Positions 46,621 through 55,801 of a stretch of 64,000 nt of DNA are shown here, one piece after another (positions within the stretch are counted from its first letter, which is position 1; each line of letters starts with the position of its first letter). The notes under the pieces are model-generated. The model saw only the letters and a list, made by a program, of their open reading frames with translations. It had not been told where the DNA came from and searched no databases. The stretch comes from Butyrivibrio sp. MC2021 (GTDB lineage Bacteria > Bacillota > Clostridia > Lachnospirales > Lachnospiraceae): positions 62,001-126,000 of the forward strand of contig NZ_JHXX01000004.1 of NCBI RefSeq assembly GCF_000621605.1, in the 5' to 3' direction. The position numbers and the translations under genes were made by a program.

Positions 46621-48432
46621 TCAGTGCACTATCATTCTGCCCTCAAGGCTGGTCTGATTGATCTTCTCATCCTTAACCTCATAGATGATGTCGCACTTCT
46701 CAATGGTGTTAAGTCTGTGGGCAATGATGACCATGGTCTTCTTGCCGTGGAAGCCGTTGATGGCCTCCATAACCGCTGCCTCGGTCTCGTTATCAAGAGC
46801 CGATGTAGCCTCGTCAAATACCAGAATCTCAGGGTTGTGATAAAGAGCTCTGGCAATACCGATCCTCTGTCTCTGTCCGCCGGAGAGTCTCACACCTCTG
46901 TCACCGATCTTGGTGTCCAGTCCCTCGGGAAGAGATCTTACGAAGTCAGCCAGCTGGGCCTCCTCCATAACCTTCCAGATTCTGTCGTCATCAATCTGGT
47001 CCGCATCGATACCAAAGGCGATGTTCTCTCTGATGGACTCGTCCACAAGATAGATGGACTGAGGAATATATCCGATCTGGGCAAGCCAGGACTCGTAGTT
47101 ACTGAAAATGTTGCTGCCGTCGCAGAGGATATCTCCGCTCTGAACATGCAAAAGTCCAAGAAGAATATCAACAATGGTAGACTTGCCGGCACCGGAAGGT
47201 CCCATGATTCCCACAGATTTGCCCTTGGGAACCACCATGTTGGCCTTGGTAAAAATGTTGATCTCGGCATCAGGATAAGCAAAGGTAATATCCTTAAGCT
47301 CGATCTTGTCCTCAAGATGAAGAGCAGGGCCAGCGATAGCAGCTCTCTCCGCTCTCATGGCCTTGTCAGTCTTCATGGATTCTGTGAGATTATCATATAC
47401 ATAATCCAGTGAATACTGGTTATAAGCAATCTCTGTCATATAGGTGTTAATGCGGTTGGCGGAAGGCATGATTCGCATTGCCGCCAGACCAAAGGCTGTG
47501 AACTGAGGGATAAGAAGAGTAGCATCTCCGCCCCTCCAGACATATAGCAGGATGTACAGAATAACCGTAACCATGAACACTGTCTCGATCATAAGCCTTG
47601 GAACAGAGTTGAGCACAGCATAGTCTCTTGCTATGTTGGCGCCAATCTTGCCCTGTTCGTAATAATTTCTGATAAAAAAGTCCTGTCTGTTAAGAACCTT
47701 AACATCCTTAAGTCCGTAAATGGCCTGAAGTCTCCATTTGGCAATTCTGGACTGGGTCTCCTGATTCTGTCTGCCGATATCATTGAGCCTTGGCTTTAAG
47801 CCCTTGATGCTGATCAAGGTCATAACAAGAAGCACCGCAATCATAAGGATTGTCATCTGCCAGTTTACGAATAAAAGAACTGTACCAAGTGACACCGAAA
47901 CCACCAGCTCTGTTGACAGAGAAAGCAGTGCCAGCATCAGTGAAAATACTCTGGGAATATCACTGTCCGTAATTCTGAAAACTGTGGGGATATCTGCCCC
48001 AAGGTAGTCCTCGTAAGGCCTGTTAAGGAACTCTCTCATGACACGGCTTATCATGTCATTTCTTGCTCTTGCCACAAAGGTATTCTGTCTGTGGATAAGG
48101 AAAAGCAGATACAGGTTCTTTACCACAAAAAGGATCACCATCAATAAAAGAAGTGCTATGGAAATCTTTCTGTCATCGGTAAGTCCCAGGGTCTGAATCA
48201 GGATCTGCAGCTTTTCATGATCTTTAATGAATTTATGCAATGTTTCAGGGACAATGATGGTAGAAACCACAGGAAGCATGGCTGTAACGCTCAGAGTCTC
48301 GAAAACACCGCCGATCAGAATAAGAACCGCCAAAACAGCCAGCTGTCCTCTCTGCTTCTTATCAAAAATATAATTAATCTTAGAAAAAAGGCTGACCTTG
48401 CCAGCCTTCTTCTCATTTACTTCATTGTTCAT
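46621..48432 (-). CDS. ABC transporter with fused membrane and ATPase domains (glycan exporter type)
   Basis: About 603 residues. ATG 48432 is chosen because AAAGGA lies 6 nt upstream; an in-frame TTG at 48438 is weaker. Six transmembrane segments occupy about 25-320. The ATPase domain has Walker A GPSGAGKST (Lys417), the signature LSGGQRQRIGIARAL, Walker B ILVFDEATSALD and the His-loop IIAHR. This half-transporter layout is that of MsbA/PglK-type exporters, which act as homodimers. Its place among the transferases suggests it moves a lipid-linked glycan or another cell-envelope component. It is additional to the Wzx flippase. Confidence 0.85.
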   Translation of the reverse strand: MNNEVNEKKAGKVSLFSKINYIFDKKQRGQLAVLAVLILIGGVFETLSVTAMLPVVSTIIVPETLHKFIKDHEKLQILIQTLGLTDDRKISIALLLLMVILFVVKNLYLLFLIHRQNTFVARARNDMISRVMREFLNRPYEDYLGADIPTVFRITDSDIPRVFSLMLALLSLSTELVVSVSLGTVLLFVNWQMTILMIAVLLVMTLISIKGLKPRLNDIGRQNQETQSRIAKWRLQAIYGLKDVKVLNRQDFFIRNYYEQGKIGANIARDYAVLNSVPRLMIETVFMVTVILYILLYVWRGGDATLLIPQFTAFGLAAMRIMPSANRINTYMTEIAYNQYSLDYVYDNLTESMKTDKAMRAERAAIAGPALHLEDKIELKDITFAYPDAEINIFTKANMVVPKGKSVGIMGPSGAGKSTIVDILLGLLHVQSGDILCDGSNIFSNYESWLAQIGYIPQSIYLVDESIRENIAFGIDADQIDDDRIWKVMEEAQLADFVRSLPEGLDTKIGDRGVRLSGGQRQRIGIARALYHNPEILVFDEATSALDNETEAAVMEAINGFHGKKTMVIIAHRLNTIEKCDIIYEVKDEKINQTSLEGRMIVH

Positions 48433-48443
48433 ATTCAATCCTT

Positions 48444-49316
48444 TTATATCGCTATCTTAGTCATCCTGTCTGTGTAGATATCATCCATATCCCTATTATT
48501 GATCCACTTCTCGGGGACGATGACCATCTTATCCGGTGTGTCGTTGAGCCATGCTGCCCACCAGCTGAAGGAGGAGTTGGCACAGATGTGATGCTTGCAG
48601 GAGCTCATAAGGAGCATCTCAGCGATGTCTGTGTTCTCGTTCTCATCCAGTTCAACCACAAAGAAGTTGGGGCCTCTGAAGTGGCTCTTGCACCATTCCT
48701 TGTCGTCGGTAAAGATAAAGAATACCGCGCAGGGATACTTGGCCCTGATCCTGTCTATGGCGCCTTTGTAATATTTCTCGGTGCAGAGATTGTGAATGTG
48801 GTTGTGCTCCGCATCGATATAGTCTGTTCTTCTGATGTGAAGGCTCACGGACTCGCAGCACTCGATCTGCTGAAGGGTTGCCCAGCTGGCTGAGTCTGTC
48901 ATAACCTCCTGGGGTCTCTTCTGGAAGTCGTTATGAAGCTGGCTGATGACACGCTCGTCTCTGAAATACTTGTCGCTCTGCCAATAGCCCACAAGATAGG
49001 CGTCGTTCAGTTCCAGAATATCCGGATTAAACTTGCCGGACTCCTCATCTATTCTGAAGGTCTTCCTGCCGGTGAGTTTCCTCCTGATACGGCTGAAGAT
49101 GTCCATCCTGGAATCTGTTATCTTAACCACTTCCTCCTTGGTGGCCTTCTCATATTCAATACCGAATCTCTGCAAAACCGGGATCCTGAGCTTATCATCC
49201 ACAAAGCCGGTGACGTCGTCGATCTTGACTTCTTTCCCCCTGATTTGCAGTTCTTTATAAAGAGCATACTGGAACATCTGATTGCCCAGTCCGCCCTTAA
49301 GCTGAATTATTATCAT
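48444..49316 (-). CDS. GT11 family glycosyltransferase (alpha-1,2-fucosyltransferase-like)
   Basis: The protein has 290 residues. IIIQLKGGLGNQMFQYALYKEL and ESVSLHIRRTDYID are the family signatures, and CKHHICANSSFSWWAAWLN the conserved C-terminal loop. It is the most canonical of the three GT11 proteins here. An upstream gap of 81 nt contains a good promoter (49373-49401), so this gene and those after it may be transcribed separately from the rest of the operon. Confidence 0.88.
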   Translation of the reverse strand: MIIIQLKGGLGNQMFQYALYKELQIRGKEVKIDDVTGFVDDKLRIPVLQRFGIEYEKATKEEVVKITDSRMDIFSRIRRKLTGRKTFRIDEESGKFNPDILELNDAYLVGYWQSDKYFRDERVISQLHNDFQKRPQEVMTDSASWATLQQIECCESVSLHIRRTDYIDAEHNHIHNLCTEKYYKGAIDRIRAKYPCAVFFIFTDDKEWCKSHFRGPNFFVVELDENENTDIAEMLLMSSCKHHICANSSFSWWAAWLNDTPDKMVIVPEKWINNRDMDDIYTDRMTKIAI

Positions 49317-49372
49317 GTTATCCGCCCCTCAAAAAAACTCAAAGTGATGCATTGTTATTCTTTCGCCATATT

Positions 49373-49401
49373 AGTATAACTTAAAATGCGCATATTCTCA
49401 A
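49373..49401 (-). promoter_or_regulatory. Internal promoter inside the polysaccharide operon
   Basis: The minus strand reads TTGAGA (49401-49396), exactly 17 nt, then TATACT (49378-49373), each one mismatch from consensus. It lies at the end of the SGNH gene, 57 nt before the GT11 start. Confidence 0.55.
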
Positions 49402-50486
49402 TCATCCACAACTTCGTACCAGATTTCATGGGCAATGTTGTAGTCTATTTCCTCTTTAGCCTGCTCCAGAGCTTCATTGTACAGGCTATAGGCCTTGTCC
49501 CAGGAACGGTACTTAGCATCATTTCTGTGGTCTTTGGTAAGTACTCCTGTAGCCACAAAATGCTCGGAGAGATAATTCTCAAACCACTCTGTAACCTTGT
49601 CAGCTCCCACCGCATTGGTGTGGGTTCCGTAGTCCCTGAAGTCTCTCGCAAAATCCAGACCCATTTCATCAGCGTAGCTGTTCATATCAAGAAAATCGTA
49701 GCCGTAGCCTTCGATTATGTCCGCCAGATAATTGATCTTTTCCTGCTCATCCTCCCTGACGTTGTAGGGGGCGATGACAAAAAGGGCCTTTAAGTTCTTG
49801 CCCTTCAGGTAATCAAGAAGGTCACGAAGGTAGGCCTCCTGCTCCGCAGGCATGGGGATGCGCTCCTTTGAAAGATAAAAATCTGTTCTCTCCACGGGAC
49901 CCACGGTGGACAGGGGAACAAAGCCCTTGAGGTCGTCGGGATATGCGTAAAACGCAGTCCTAAGCTGGGACCAGAGGGCCAGTGTCTTCCAGTTGGAGTG
50001 ATACTTGAATATGTCAAAATAATAGGTAAGACGCTCTTCCTTGTCCTCAACCATGGCATTTATGGTCTTTATCCTGTTTACAGAGTACTTCATGTTGTCC
50101 GTAACTTCCCTGGTGTGGGCCATATTGCCCAGAAGGTCCTCATCCGCAGCGGTCCACATCCTCATATCGAAGATAAAAAGATCCGGGGACTGGCTCTTTA
50201 AGGCTTCCTCCACCAGATACTTTGTGGCCACGGGTCTTTGCATATTTGAAGATAAGGGATACATGGCAATTCCCATGTCCCCATAGATCTTGGGCGTAGC
50301 AAAGCAGGGGTACACCGGGCTGGAGCCGATAAGTACCGCATCGATGGTGTTGTTCTTTTCCGCATAAAAACCTACAAATCTGTCCTTCACATCACCGTTG
50401 GTGCGGATGGCGTAGGTCACATGCACAAGAAGAAAAAGAACAAGTGCCAAAAATATTAAAATCTTACAGGTTTGTTTTTTATTCAT
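49398..50486 (-). CDS. Membrane-anchored SGNH-like protein, partner of the MBOAT acyltransferase
   Basis: The protein has 362 residues with one N-terminal membrane anchor (about 9-27), the rest probably outside the cell. AVLIGSSPVYPCF (Ser55/Ser56) and, near residue 290, RDYGTHTNAVGADKVTEW resemble the nucleophile and Asp/His blocks of the AlgX/AlgJ/DltD-like SGNH group. The MBOAT gene ends 18 nt upstream. Such MBOAT plus SGNH pairs O-acetylate or otherwise acylate extracellular polysaccharides: the MBOAT carries the acyl group across the membrane and the SGNH protein passes it to the sugar. The role is inferred from pairing and motifs. Confidence 0.7.
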   Translation of the reverse strand: MNKKQTCKILIFLALVLFLLVHVTYAIRTNGDVKDRFVGFYAEKNNTIDAVLIGSSPVYPCFATPKIYGDMGIAMYPLSSNMQRPVATKYLVEEALKSQSPDLFIFDMRMWTAADEDLLGNMAHTREVTDNMKYSVNRIKTINAMVEDKEERLTYYFDIFKYHSNWKTLALWSQLRTAFYAYPDDLKGFVPLSTVGPVERTDFYLSKERIPMPAEQEAYLRDLLDYLKGKNLKALFVIAPYNVREDEQEKINYLADIIEGYGYDFLDMNSYADEMGLDFARDFRDYGTHTNAVGADKVTEWFENYLSEHFVATGVLTKDHRNDAKYRSWDKAYSLYNEALEQAKEEIDYNIAHEIWYEVVDD

Positions 50487-50503
50487 TCCACATCCCTATA
50501 TCA

Positions 50504-52021
50504 TCAAAAATCTTTGTAAATAAACTCTGCTGCACTATAGCCCGGGCCGTACTTGGCAAGAAGGATCACGTAGAACAAAAATCCCACATAGAGGATCCAT
50601 CTGATAACAACGGGCCTTTCTGCGATAAGCATTCTCACATTTTTCTTTTCTCCGGCCTCTTCCATTCTGTAGTTCAGAACAGAGACGCAGATAAGGATTG
50701 CCATGGAGACAATAACTATTCCCCATTCGATAATATCAAGTCCCAGATTCAGAAGACTTCCGTCCACAAGGATTCCGGGATTAAATACAGATACGCTTTC
50801 CTTCAGCATTCTGAGGGCGTGGGGGACATTGTCGGACCTGAAGAACAGGTCTCCTATAAGCACCAGGAAGAAGGTCCTGACAACTCTCACTCTGTCAGCG
50901 AATTTACTCTTTAGATCAATATGCATTTTGTCCGCAAAAAGCCATGTAAAAAGCGGCAGTGTAAGCTCTCCGATGACGATATAAGTCCAGTGAAGAAGGC
51001 CGGAACCGATGACATATTTGAACTCGCCGCCGTGCCACATACCTACGCAGAACCAGAGAATAAACATGGCCACATAGGTGGTGTACTGCTTGCCCTTCTT
51101 TTTGCCGATCTTGTTCTTAAGAAGCTTTCCAAGGGATGTGATGGGCTTGGAGCGAAGAAGGGGATAAAAAACGTTATCCTTCATCCAGCTGCCCAGGGTG
51201 ATATGCCAGCGTCTCCAGTACTCGCTTATGTTCTTAGCAAAAAACGGAGTTCTGAAGTTCTCCGGAAGGATGATGCCAAAGCACTCGGAAAGACCGATGA
51301 CGATGTCCATACAGCCGGAGAAATTGGTGTAGAGCTGGAATGCAAAGCACAGGGTTCCGAGCCAGATATAGGCTCCCTGATACTGAGTATCGTTGCCATA
51401 GATGGTATTAACCACAGTGGCAAGCCTTTCGGAAATAACCAGCTCCTTGAAAAAGCCCCAGAGCATGCGCTGCATTCCGAAGGTGATATTCTTATAGTCC
51501 AGAGGATGGTACTCAAAAAACTGCTCTCCGTCCTCTCTTGTTTTCATAATGGGGCCTGAGATCATAAGAGGAAAATACATGCCGTAAAGGGCTGTCTTAA
51601 GAAAAGAGCCCTGTGCCTTGCCTATTCCGTTGTAGACCTCGATGAAATATCCCAGAAGAATAAAGGTATAAAAAGAAAGTCCCAGGGGAGTAAGTAAGCT
51701 TCCTCCCGCTGTGAGCTTCAGATATTTAAGTATGATAAGAACTCCTAAAAGGAGCGTGAGCTCGGTGCCAAGAATAATGCGCCTCTTTACCAGCTCTTTT
51801 TCCCCGGTCCCTGACAGGATCCGAAGAAGCAGCCAGGTGACGAAGGAAGCCGCCACCGGGTACAGTATCAAAGCCCCGTTGCCGGACAGCAGATAATAGG
51901 CTACGCTGGCCGCAAGAAGCACTACCCACTGTCCCTTTTTCTTGGTAAAGACAGGGACCAGGTAATATAAAATTAAAACCAGTGCAAAAAAGCACAGGAA
52001 TTTAAAGCTTGTAATTCCCAT
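50504..52021 (-). CDS. MBOAT family O-acyltransferase (AlgI/DltB-like)
   Basis: The protein has 505 residues and about 11-12 transmembrane segments; GAGG lies 4 nt before the start. Key motifs are PLGLSFYTFILLGYFIEVY, YFPLMISGPIM, FSGCMDIVIGLSECFG, EYWRRWHITLGSWMKDNVFYPL and the catalytic His330 in GMWHGGEFKYVI. AlgI, PatA and DltB of this family pass an acyl group from a cytoplasmic donor (acetyl-CoA, or D-alanyl carrier protein for DltB) to an extracellular acceptor. Because an ACP is encoded 6 kb upstream in the same operon, a carrier-protein donor as in the Dlt system should be considered besides acetyl-CoA. Confidence 0.88.
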   Translation of the reverse strand: MGITSFKFLCFFALVLILYYLVPVFTKKKGQWVVLLAASVAYYLLSGNGALILYPVAASFVTWLLLRILSGTGEKELVKRRIILGTELTLLLGVLIILKYLKLTAGGSLLTPLGLSFYTFILLGYFIEVYNGIGKAQGSFLKTALYGMYFPLMISGPIMKTREDGEQFFEYHPLDYKNITFGMQRMLWGFFKELVISERLATVVNTIYGNDTQYQGAYIWLGTLCFAFQLYTNFSGCMDIVIGLSECFGIILPENFRTPFFAKNISEYWRRWHITLGSWMKDNVFYPLLRSKPITSLGKLLKNKIGKKKGKQYTTYVAMFILWFCVGMWHGGEFKYVIGSGLLHWTYIVIGELTLPLFTWLFADKMHIDLKSKFADRVRVVRTFFLVLIGDLFFRSDNVPHALRMLKESVSVFNPGILVDGSLLNLGLDIIEWGIVIVSMAILICVSVLNYRMEEAGEKKNVRMLIAERPVVIRWILYVGFLFYVILLAKYGPGYSAAEFIYKDF

Positions 52022-52031
52022 AAAACCTCAA

Positions 52032-53912
52032 TTATCCAATATACTCATCCTGATACCACTGCTGGAACATCAGTATATACCAGATCTCAATCCTGTATAT
52101 ACCACGGTCGGTGAAGTCCTTCCAGATGCGTTCCACCACGTCGGGATCAAGGATTCCCTGGGCCTTTACCTTATTCTTTTCTATAAGGTTCTCTGCCCAT
52201 TCTCTGACTCCGGGATCCAGGAGCCATTTCTGTATCGGTATGGAAAAGCCCTTCTTGGGTCTCTCCATCATTTCCCTGGGAACATAGCGATAGAGCACGT
52301 CCCTAAGGACCTTTTTACCCACCTTGCCCTCTCTTAAGAGCTCCACAGGAAGGGTCCAGGCAAATTCCACCACATCCTTGTCCAGCATGGGCACACGGGT
52401 CTCCAGGGACACTGCCATGGCAGTTCTGTCCACCTTCACAAGAATGTCGTCGGGGTGATAGACCAGCATATCCATAAGCATGGTCTCGTGGTTAACTTCC
52501 TTCAGGTAATCGTTGGGAAGGGTTGTATAAACGTAGGGAAGGGTTCCCTTGGTAAGGGCAATGGTCTTGGTGATGGGGTCCGTCTCATGCTCCATGCGAT
52601 GGATGTCACGGGGGCCCTTGGCTCCAAGAAGTGTTCCCTTTATCCTGTAAACGTCCTTTTTAGCCAGTGGAGAGTGCAGAACTATGGCACTGGCGGGCTT
52701 TCTGATAAAGTAGGGGATGTTTCTCATTTTTCCCCAGATCCTGTCGATGGACTCGTAGGAGGTATAGCCGCAAAAGAGCTCATCTCCCCCGTCTCCTGAA
52801 AGAGAAACCGTCACATGGTCCCTTGTCATCTTACTTACAAGGTAAGTGGGGATCTGTGAAGAATCCGCAAAGGGCTCTCCGAACATGCCTGAAAGCTTGG
52901 GGATGACCGCCTTGGCATCGCTCTCTGTGATATAGAGCTCAGTGTGCTCTGTGCCCAAGTGGGCCGCTATCTCCTTGGCATAAACTGCCTCGTTGTACTC
53001 CTTATCCTCCATGCCGATGGTGAAGGTACGAACCTTGCCTGGAGCCAGGGACTGCATCAAAGATACGACGGTGCTGGAATCAATGCCCGCAGAAAGGAAA
53101 GCTCCAACCGGAACATCAGCAACCATCTGTCCCTTTATGGACTCCTTGAGAAGTCTCTCAAGTTCATCGGCAGCCTCTGCAGCATTTCCCTTAAAGAGGT
53201 TGTCCTGTCCTTTTTTGGCCACCTCCATCATGGACCAGTAGGTGGTCTTTTTTGTCTCAAAGCTGTCGATATCCACCGTGAGGATGGTTCCGGGCTCAAG
53301 CTTGTTTATGCCCTTATATATGGAATAGGGCGCAGGGATATATCCTTCTGTAAAATAGATATCCAGCACCTCAGTGTTTATGGCATTGTCAAAGCCCTCG
53401 ATGACGCGAAGGCAACCGATATCGGAAGCAAAAGCAAAGCCTCCTGCCACCATGCCGTAGTAAAGGGGCTTTTCTCCCACTCTGTCACGGGAGAGGGTTA
53501 CGGTGTTCTTCTCCTTGTCATAGACAGCGATGGCGAACATTCCCTTGCAGAGGGAAATGGCCTTCTTTGCGCCGAAGTGCTCAATGGCTTCAAGGAGGAT
53601 CTCTGTGTCGGAGGTTCCTCTGTAGTTTTCCTTAAAACCTGCATCCTCAAGGGCCTTTTTAACCTCGCCGCTGTTATAGATCTCGCCGTTATAAACGATC
53701 ACATTTTTCCCGGAATGGGATACCATGGGCTGTGCACCGTTCTTGGAAAGGTCCACAATAGAAAGGCGCCTGTGTCCAAGCGCCACTTTGTTGTCTTCAC
53801 TTATAAAAATACCGCCATCATCGGGGCCTCTGTGGAGCATACGCTCATTCATCCTGTGAATGTTTGCCCTGGCGTCGCCCTTATAGCGAAGAAGTCCTGC
53901 AATTCCGCACAT
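52032..53912 (-). CDS. Asparagine synthetase-like amidotransferase (AsnB type)
   Basis: The protein has 626 residues. The start MCGIAGLL exposes the catalytic Cys2 of the glutaminase domain, followed by MLHRGPDDGG, GHRRLSIVD and YNGEIYN. The synthetase domain has FLSAGIDSST, with Ala in place of the first Gly of the usual SGGxDSS pyrophosphate loop, and SLSGDGGDELFCGY. Free-standing asparagine synthesis is possible, but in polysaccharide loci AsnB relatives often amidate uronic acids or acyl groups. AGAGG lies 6 nt before the start. It is the first gene after an 86-nt gap that may hold a promoter. A second AsnB (58458-60398) lies upstream. Confidence 0.88.
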   Translation of the reverse strand: MCGIAGLLRYKGDARANIHRMNERMLHRGPDDGGIFISEDNKVALGHRRLSIVDLSKNGAQPMVSHSGKNVIVYNGEIYNSGEVKKALEDAGFKENYRGTSDTEILLEAIEHFGAKKAISLCKGMFAIAVYDKEKNTVTLSRDRVGEKPLYYGMVAGGFAFASDIGCLRVIEGFDNAINTEVLDIYFTEGYIPAPYSIYKGINKLEPGTILTVDIDSFETKKTTYWSMMEVAKKGQDNLFKGNAAEAADELERLLKESIKGQMVADVPVGAFLSAGIDSSTVVSLMQSLAPGKVRTFTIGMEDKEYNEAVYAKEIAAHLGTEHTELYITESDAKAVIPKLSGMFGEPFADSSQIPTYLVSKMTRDHVTVSLSGDGGDELFCGYTSYESIDRIWGKMRNIPYFIRKPASAIVLHSPLAKKDVYRIKGTLLGAKGPRDIHRMEHETDPITKTIALTKGTLPYVYTTLPNDYLKEVNHETMLMDMLVYHPDDILVKVDRTAMAVSLETRVPMLDKDVVEFAWTLPVELLREGKVGKKVLRDVLYRYVPREMMERPKKGFSIPIQKWLLDPGVREWAENLIEKNKVKAQGILDPDVVERIWKDFTDRGIYRIEIWYILMFQQWYQDEYIG

Positions 53913-53928
53913 AAAAAACCTCTGTCCT

Positions 53929-53958
53929 GTAATATGGTCAAATCAATCTCATTTTCAA
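53929..53958 (-). promoter_or_regulatory. Possible weak internal promoter before the AsnB gene at 52032
   Basis: TTGAAA (53958-53953), 18 nt, then TATTAC (53934-53929) on the minus strand. The match is moderate. The gap of 86 nt is one of the two longest within the operon. Confidence 0.25.
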
Positions 53959-53998
53959 AGATTGTACCATACTTGGGGGCTATTCAGAAAGGTACACG

Positions 53999-55789
53999 TT
54001 AATTAACCTTAATTACGTGATTCTTATTCTCATAGCCGTCCTTAATATCAAGCCTGTAGGTCCTGTTGCCCTCATTATCCTCCCAGACCATCTCAAAGCC
54101 CTGAAGGCTGTAGAAATCTTTAACCATCTTGTTCTTGGCTGTAGGATAATAGTAACCGAATATTTTATCTATGCCGCGGGCCTTAGCCTCGGAAACAAGG
54201 CAGTCCATCATGGCAAACTCCATATCTCTCTTAAGCACTCTGCAGCTCATAAGCCACAGGTCGATGTGGAGCTGATCTTCCCTCTGCTTGGCAACCACCA
54301 GGGATACGATTCCGTTGTCGCCGAACTTATCCTTAAGTCTGCCGTAAAGGGTAATATTGGCCGCATCATTCGCTGTCTTCTCGATATCATCCGCAGAATA
54401 GCGCTTGGTGGTCAGGTTGAACTGATTGCTCTTGTTGGTGAGCTGCGCAATTCTCGGGATATACATCTCCTCGAAGGGCTTAATCTCAGCCTCCATCTCA
54501 AGGCTCTTTAGATATTCGCTGTAATCCGCAAAGCTCTCCTGTAATTTGGCCCTCTCTTTGTTGGCCATATACATCTCATTTCTCTTTCTGTCGTCCTCGG
54601 AAATGGATGTGGTCTCGAAATATCCGCCGTGATCAAGAATGCGGATGTAGTGCTCGGGACTGTCGAGAGCAGGAACCGCAGCGCCCGGGATCTGACCGGA
54701 GACGATCTCCCTCTCTGCGGGATTGTCGTCCACAAAAACCAAAGACTCCGGCAGGAGGCTCAGCTCTGCGGCAATTTTTTTCATATTTTCGCTCTTGGGC
54801 TCCCAGTTGGCCTTGATGGCTACGAAGTCATCGGGCTTAAGGACGCCGTCGGGGTGGTTGAGGCCCGCCAGAGCGTTCTCTTCCTCATTTTTGGAATCCA
54901 CGGTGAGGATAATTCCCAGGTCCTTCTGAAGCTTCAGATACTGCTGGAATTCGTAGTATACCTGACCCAGGTTGGTCTCCTGTCCGATCTCGATGCCGTC
55001 CACGCCGTCATCTCCCACGATGCCGCCCCAGAGGGTGTTATCAAGGTCAAGAACCAGACCCTTTTTATTCTTGCCATAAATAGATTTGATTATATTGGCA
55101 ATATTAAAGCTAAGATACGGAATGGCTGGTATGCACAGAGCATACTTGTACATATGCCAGGCCAGAGGATCCGACCAGGCATCCAGTCCGTAGCAGGAGG
55201 AAAGGTAGTTGATATCGTTGATGTAAAAGCTGATTCCCTCCTTCTCAGCGCTTCTTGCGTATTCATAAAACTTCTCGTTAAGTCTTGTTATAAAAGAAAG
55301 TCTTCCGTGAATGTCGAAGCTGTCCCTGTTTCCCATGATTCTGAAAAAGGGCGCCTCGAAGTTGTTCTGGATGATGGGACAGTGATAAAGTTCCGTGAGC
55401 TTTTTCCACATGGTCTCAAAGTGCTGATAGGTGGCGGAAAGCTTGCTCTCCACAGCCTCAGTGCTGTCATCCATAACGGGATAGTCCGTGATATTTCTAT
55501 TACTGGTGTGAATATAGATTATGTCGGGATTAAAAGATGAAAGCTCCGGGCCCGGGAACATGGCATCCTGAAAATACTGGCCATACTCGGACTCGTAGAA
55601 CTCAGGCTCTATACCGTAGTTCAGTAAAAAGAGCTCCAGGATCCTGATGACATCATGGGTGGTGGAGCCTCCGAGAACCGCGATCTTTTTGTGGATGCGG
55701 CTGGTGCCGTCCGCAAGAAGAGCCTTCTTGATGGTCTTGGACTTTTTTAATATATAGTTATTGTCAAAGGGATATTCTAATTCTTTCAT
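53999..55789 (-). CDS. FkbH-like protein: SGNH-like, HAD and GNAT-type domains
   Basis: The protein has 596 residues. An N-terminal SGNH-like region (about 35-230; KIAVLGGSTTHDVIRIL) is followed by a HAD domain with the nucleophile motif LVLDLDNTLWGG (Asp248), ILTVDSKNEE and SLVFVDDNPAERE. The C-terminal third resembles GNAT acyltransferases (IPRIAQLTNKSNQFNLTTKR ... NGIVSLVVAK). This is the layout of FkbH/HAD-IIIC proteins. Characterised relatives in polyketide pathways take the glyceryl group from 1,3-bisphosphoglycerate, dephosphorylate it and load it on an acyl carrier protein. An ACP lies four genes upstream in the same operon, so a glyceryl-ACP or similar product is the leading hypothesis. 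Confidence 0.85.
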   Translation of the reverse strand: MKELEYPFDNNYILKKSKTIKKALLADGTSRIHKKIAVLGGSTTHDVIRILELFLLNYGIEPEFYESEYGQYFQDAMFPGPELSSFNPDIIYIHTSNRNITDYPVMDDSTEAVESKLSATYQHFETMWKKLTELYHCPIIQNNFEAPFFRIMGNRDSFDIHGRLSFITRLNEKFYEYARSAEKEGISFYINDINYLSSCYGLDAWSDPLAWHMYKYALCIPAIPYLSFNIANIIKSIYGKNKKGLVLDLDNTLWGGIVGDDGVDGIEIGQETNLGQVYYEFQQYLKLQKDLGIILTVDSKNEEENALAGLNHPDGVLKPDDFVAIKANWEPKSENMKKIAAELSLLPESLVFVDDNPAEREIVSGQIPGAAVPALDSPEHYIRILDHGGYFETTSISEDDRKRNEMYMANKERAKLQESFADYSEYLKSLEMEAEIKPFEEMYIPRIAQLTNKSNQFNLTTKRYSADDIEKTANDAANITLYGRLKDKFGDNGIVSLVVAKQREDQLHIDLWLMSCRVLKRDMEFAMMDCLVSEAKARGIDKIFGYYYPTAKNKMVKDFYSLQGFEMVWEDNEGNRTYRLDIKDGYENKNHVIKVN

Positions 55790-55801
55790 CCTTTATTCCT
55801 T

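Noticed and set aside
52944..54002. 352-codon plus-strand open frame
   Set aside because: It is a shadow of the AsnB gene; the minus-strand product has full family motifs.
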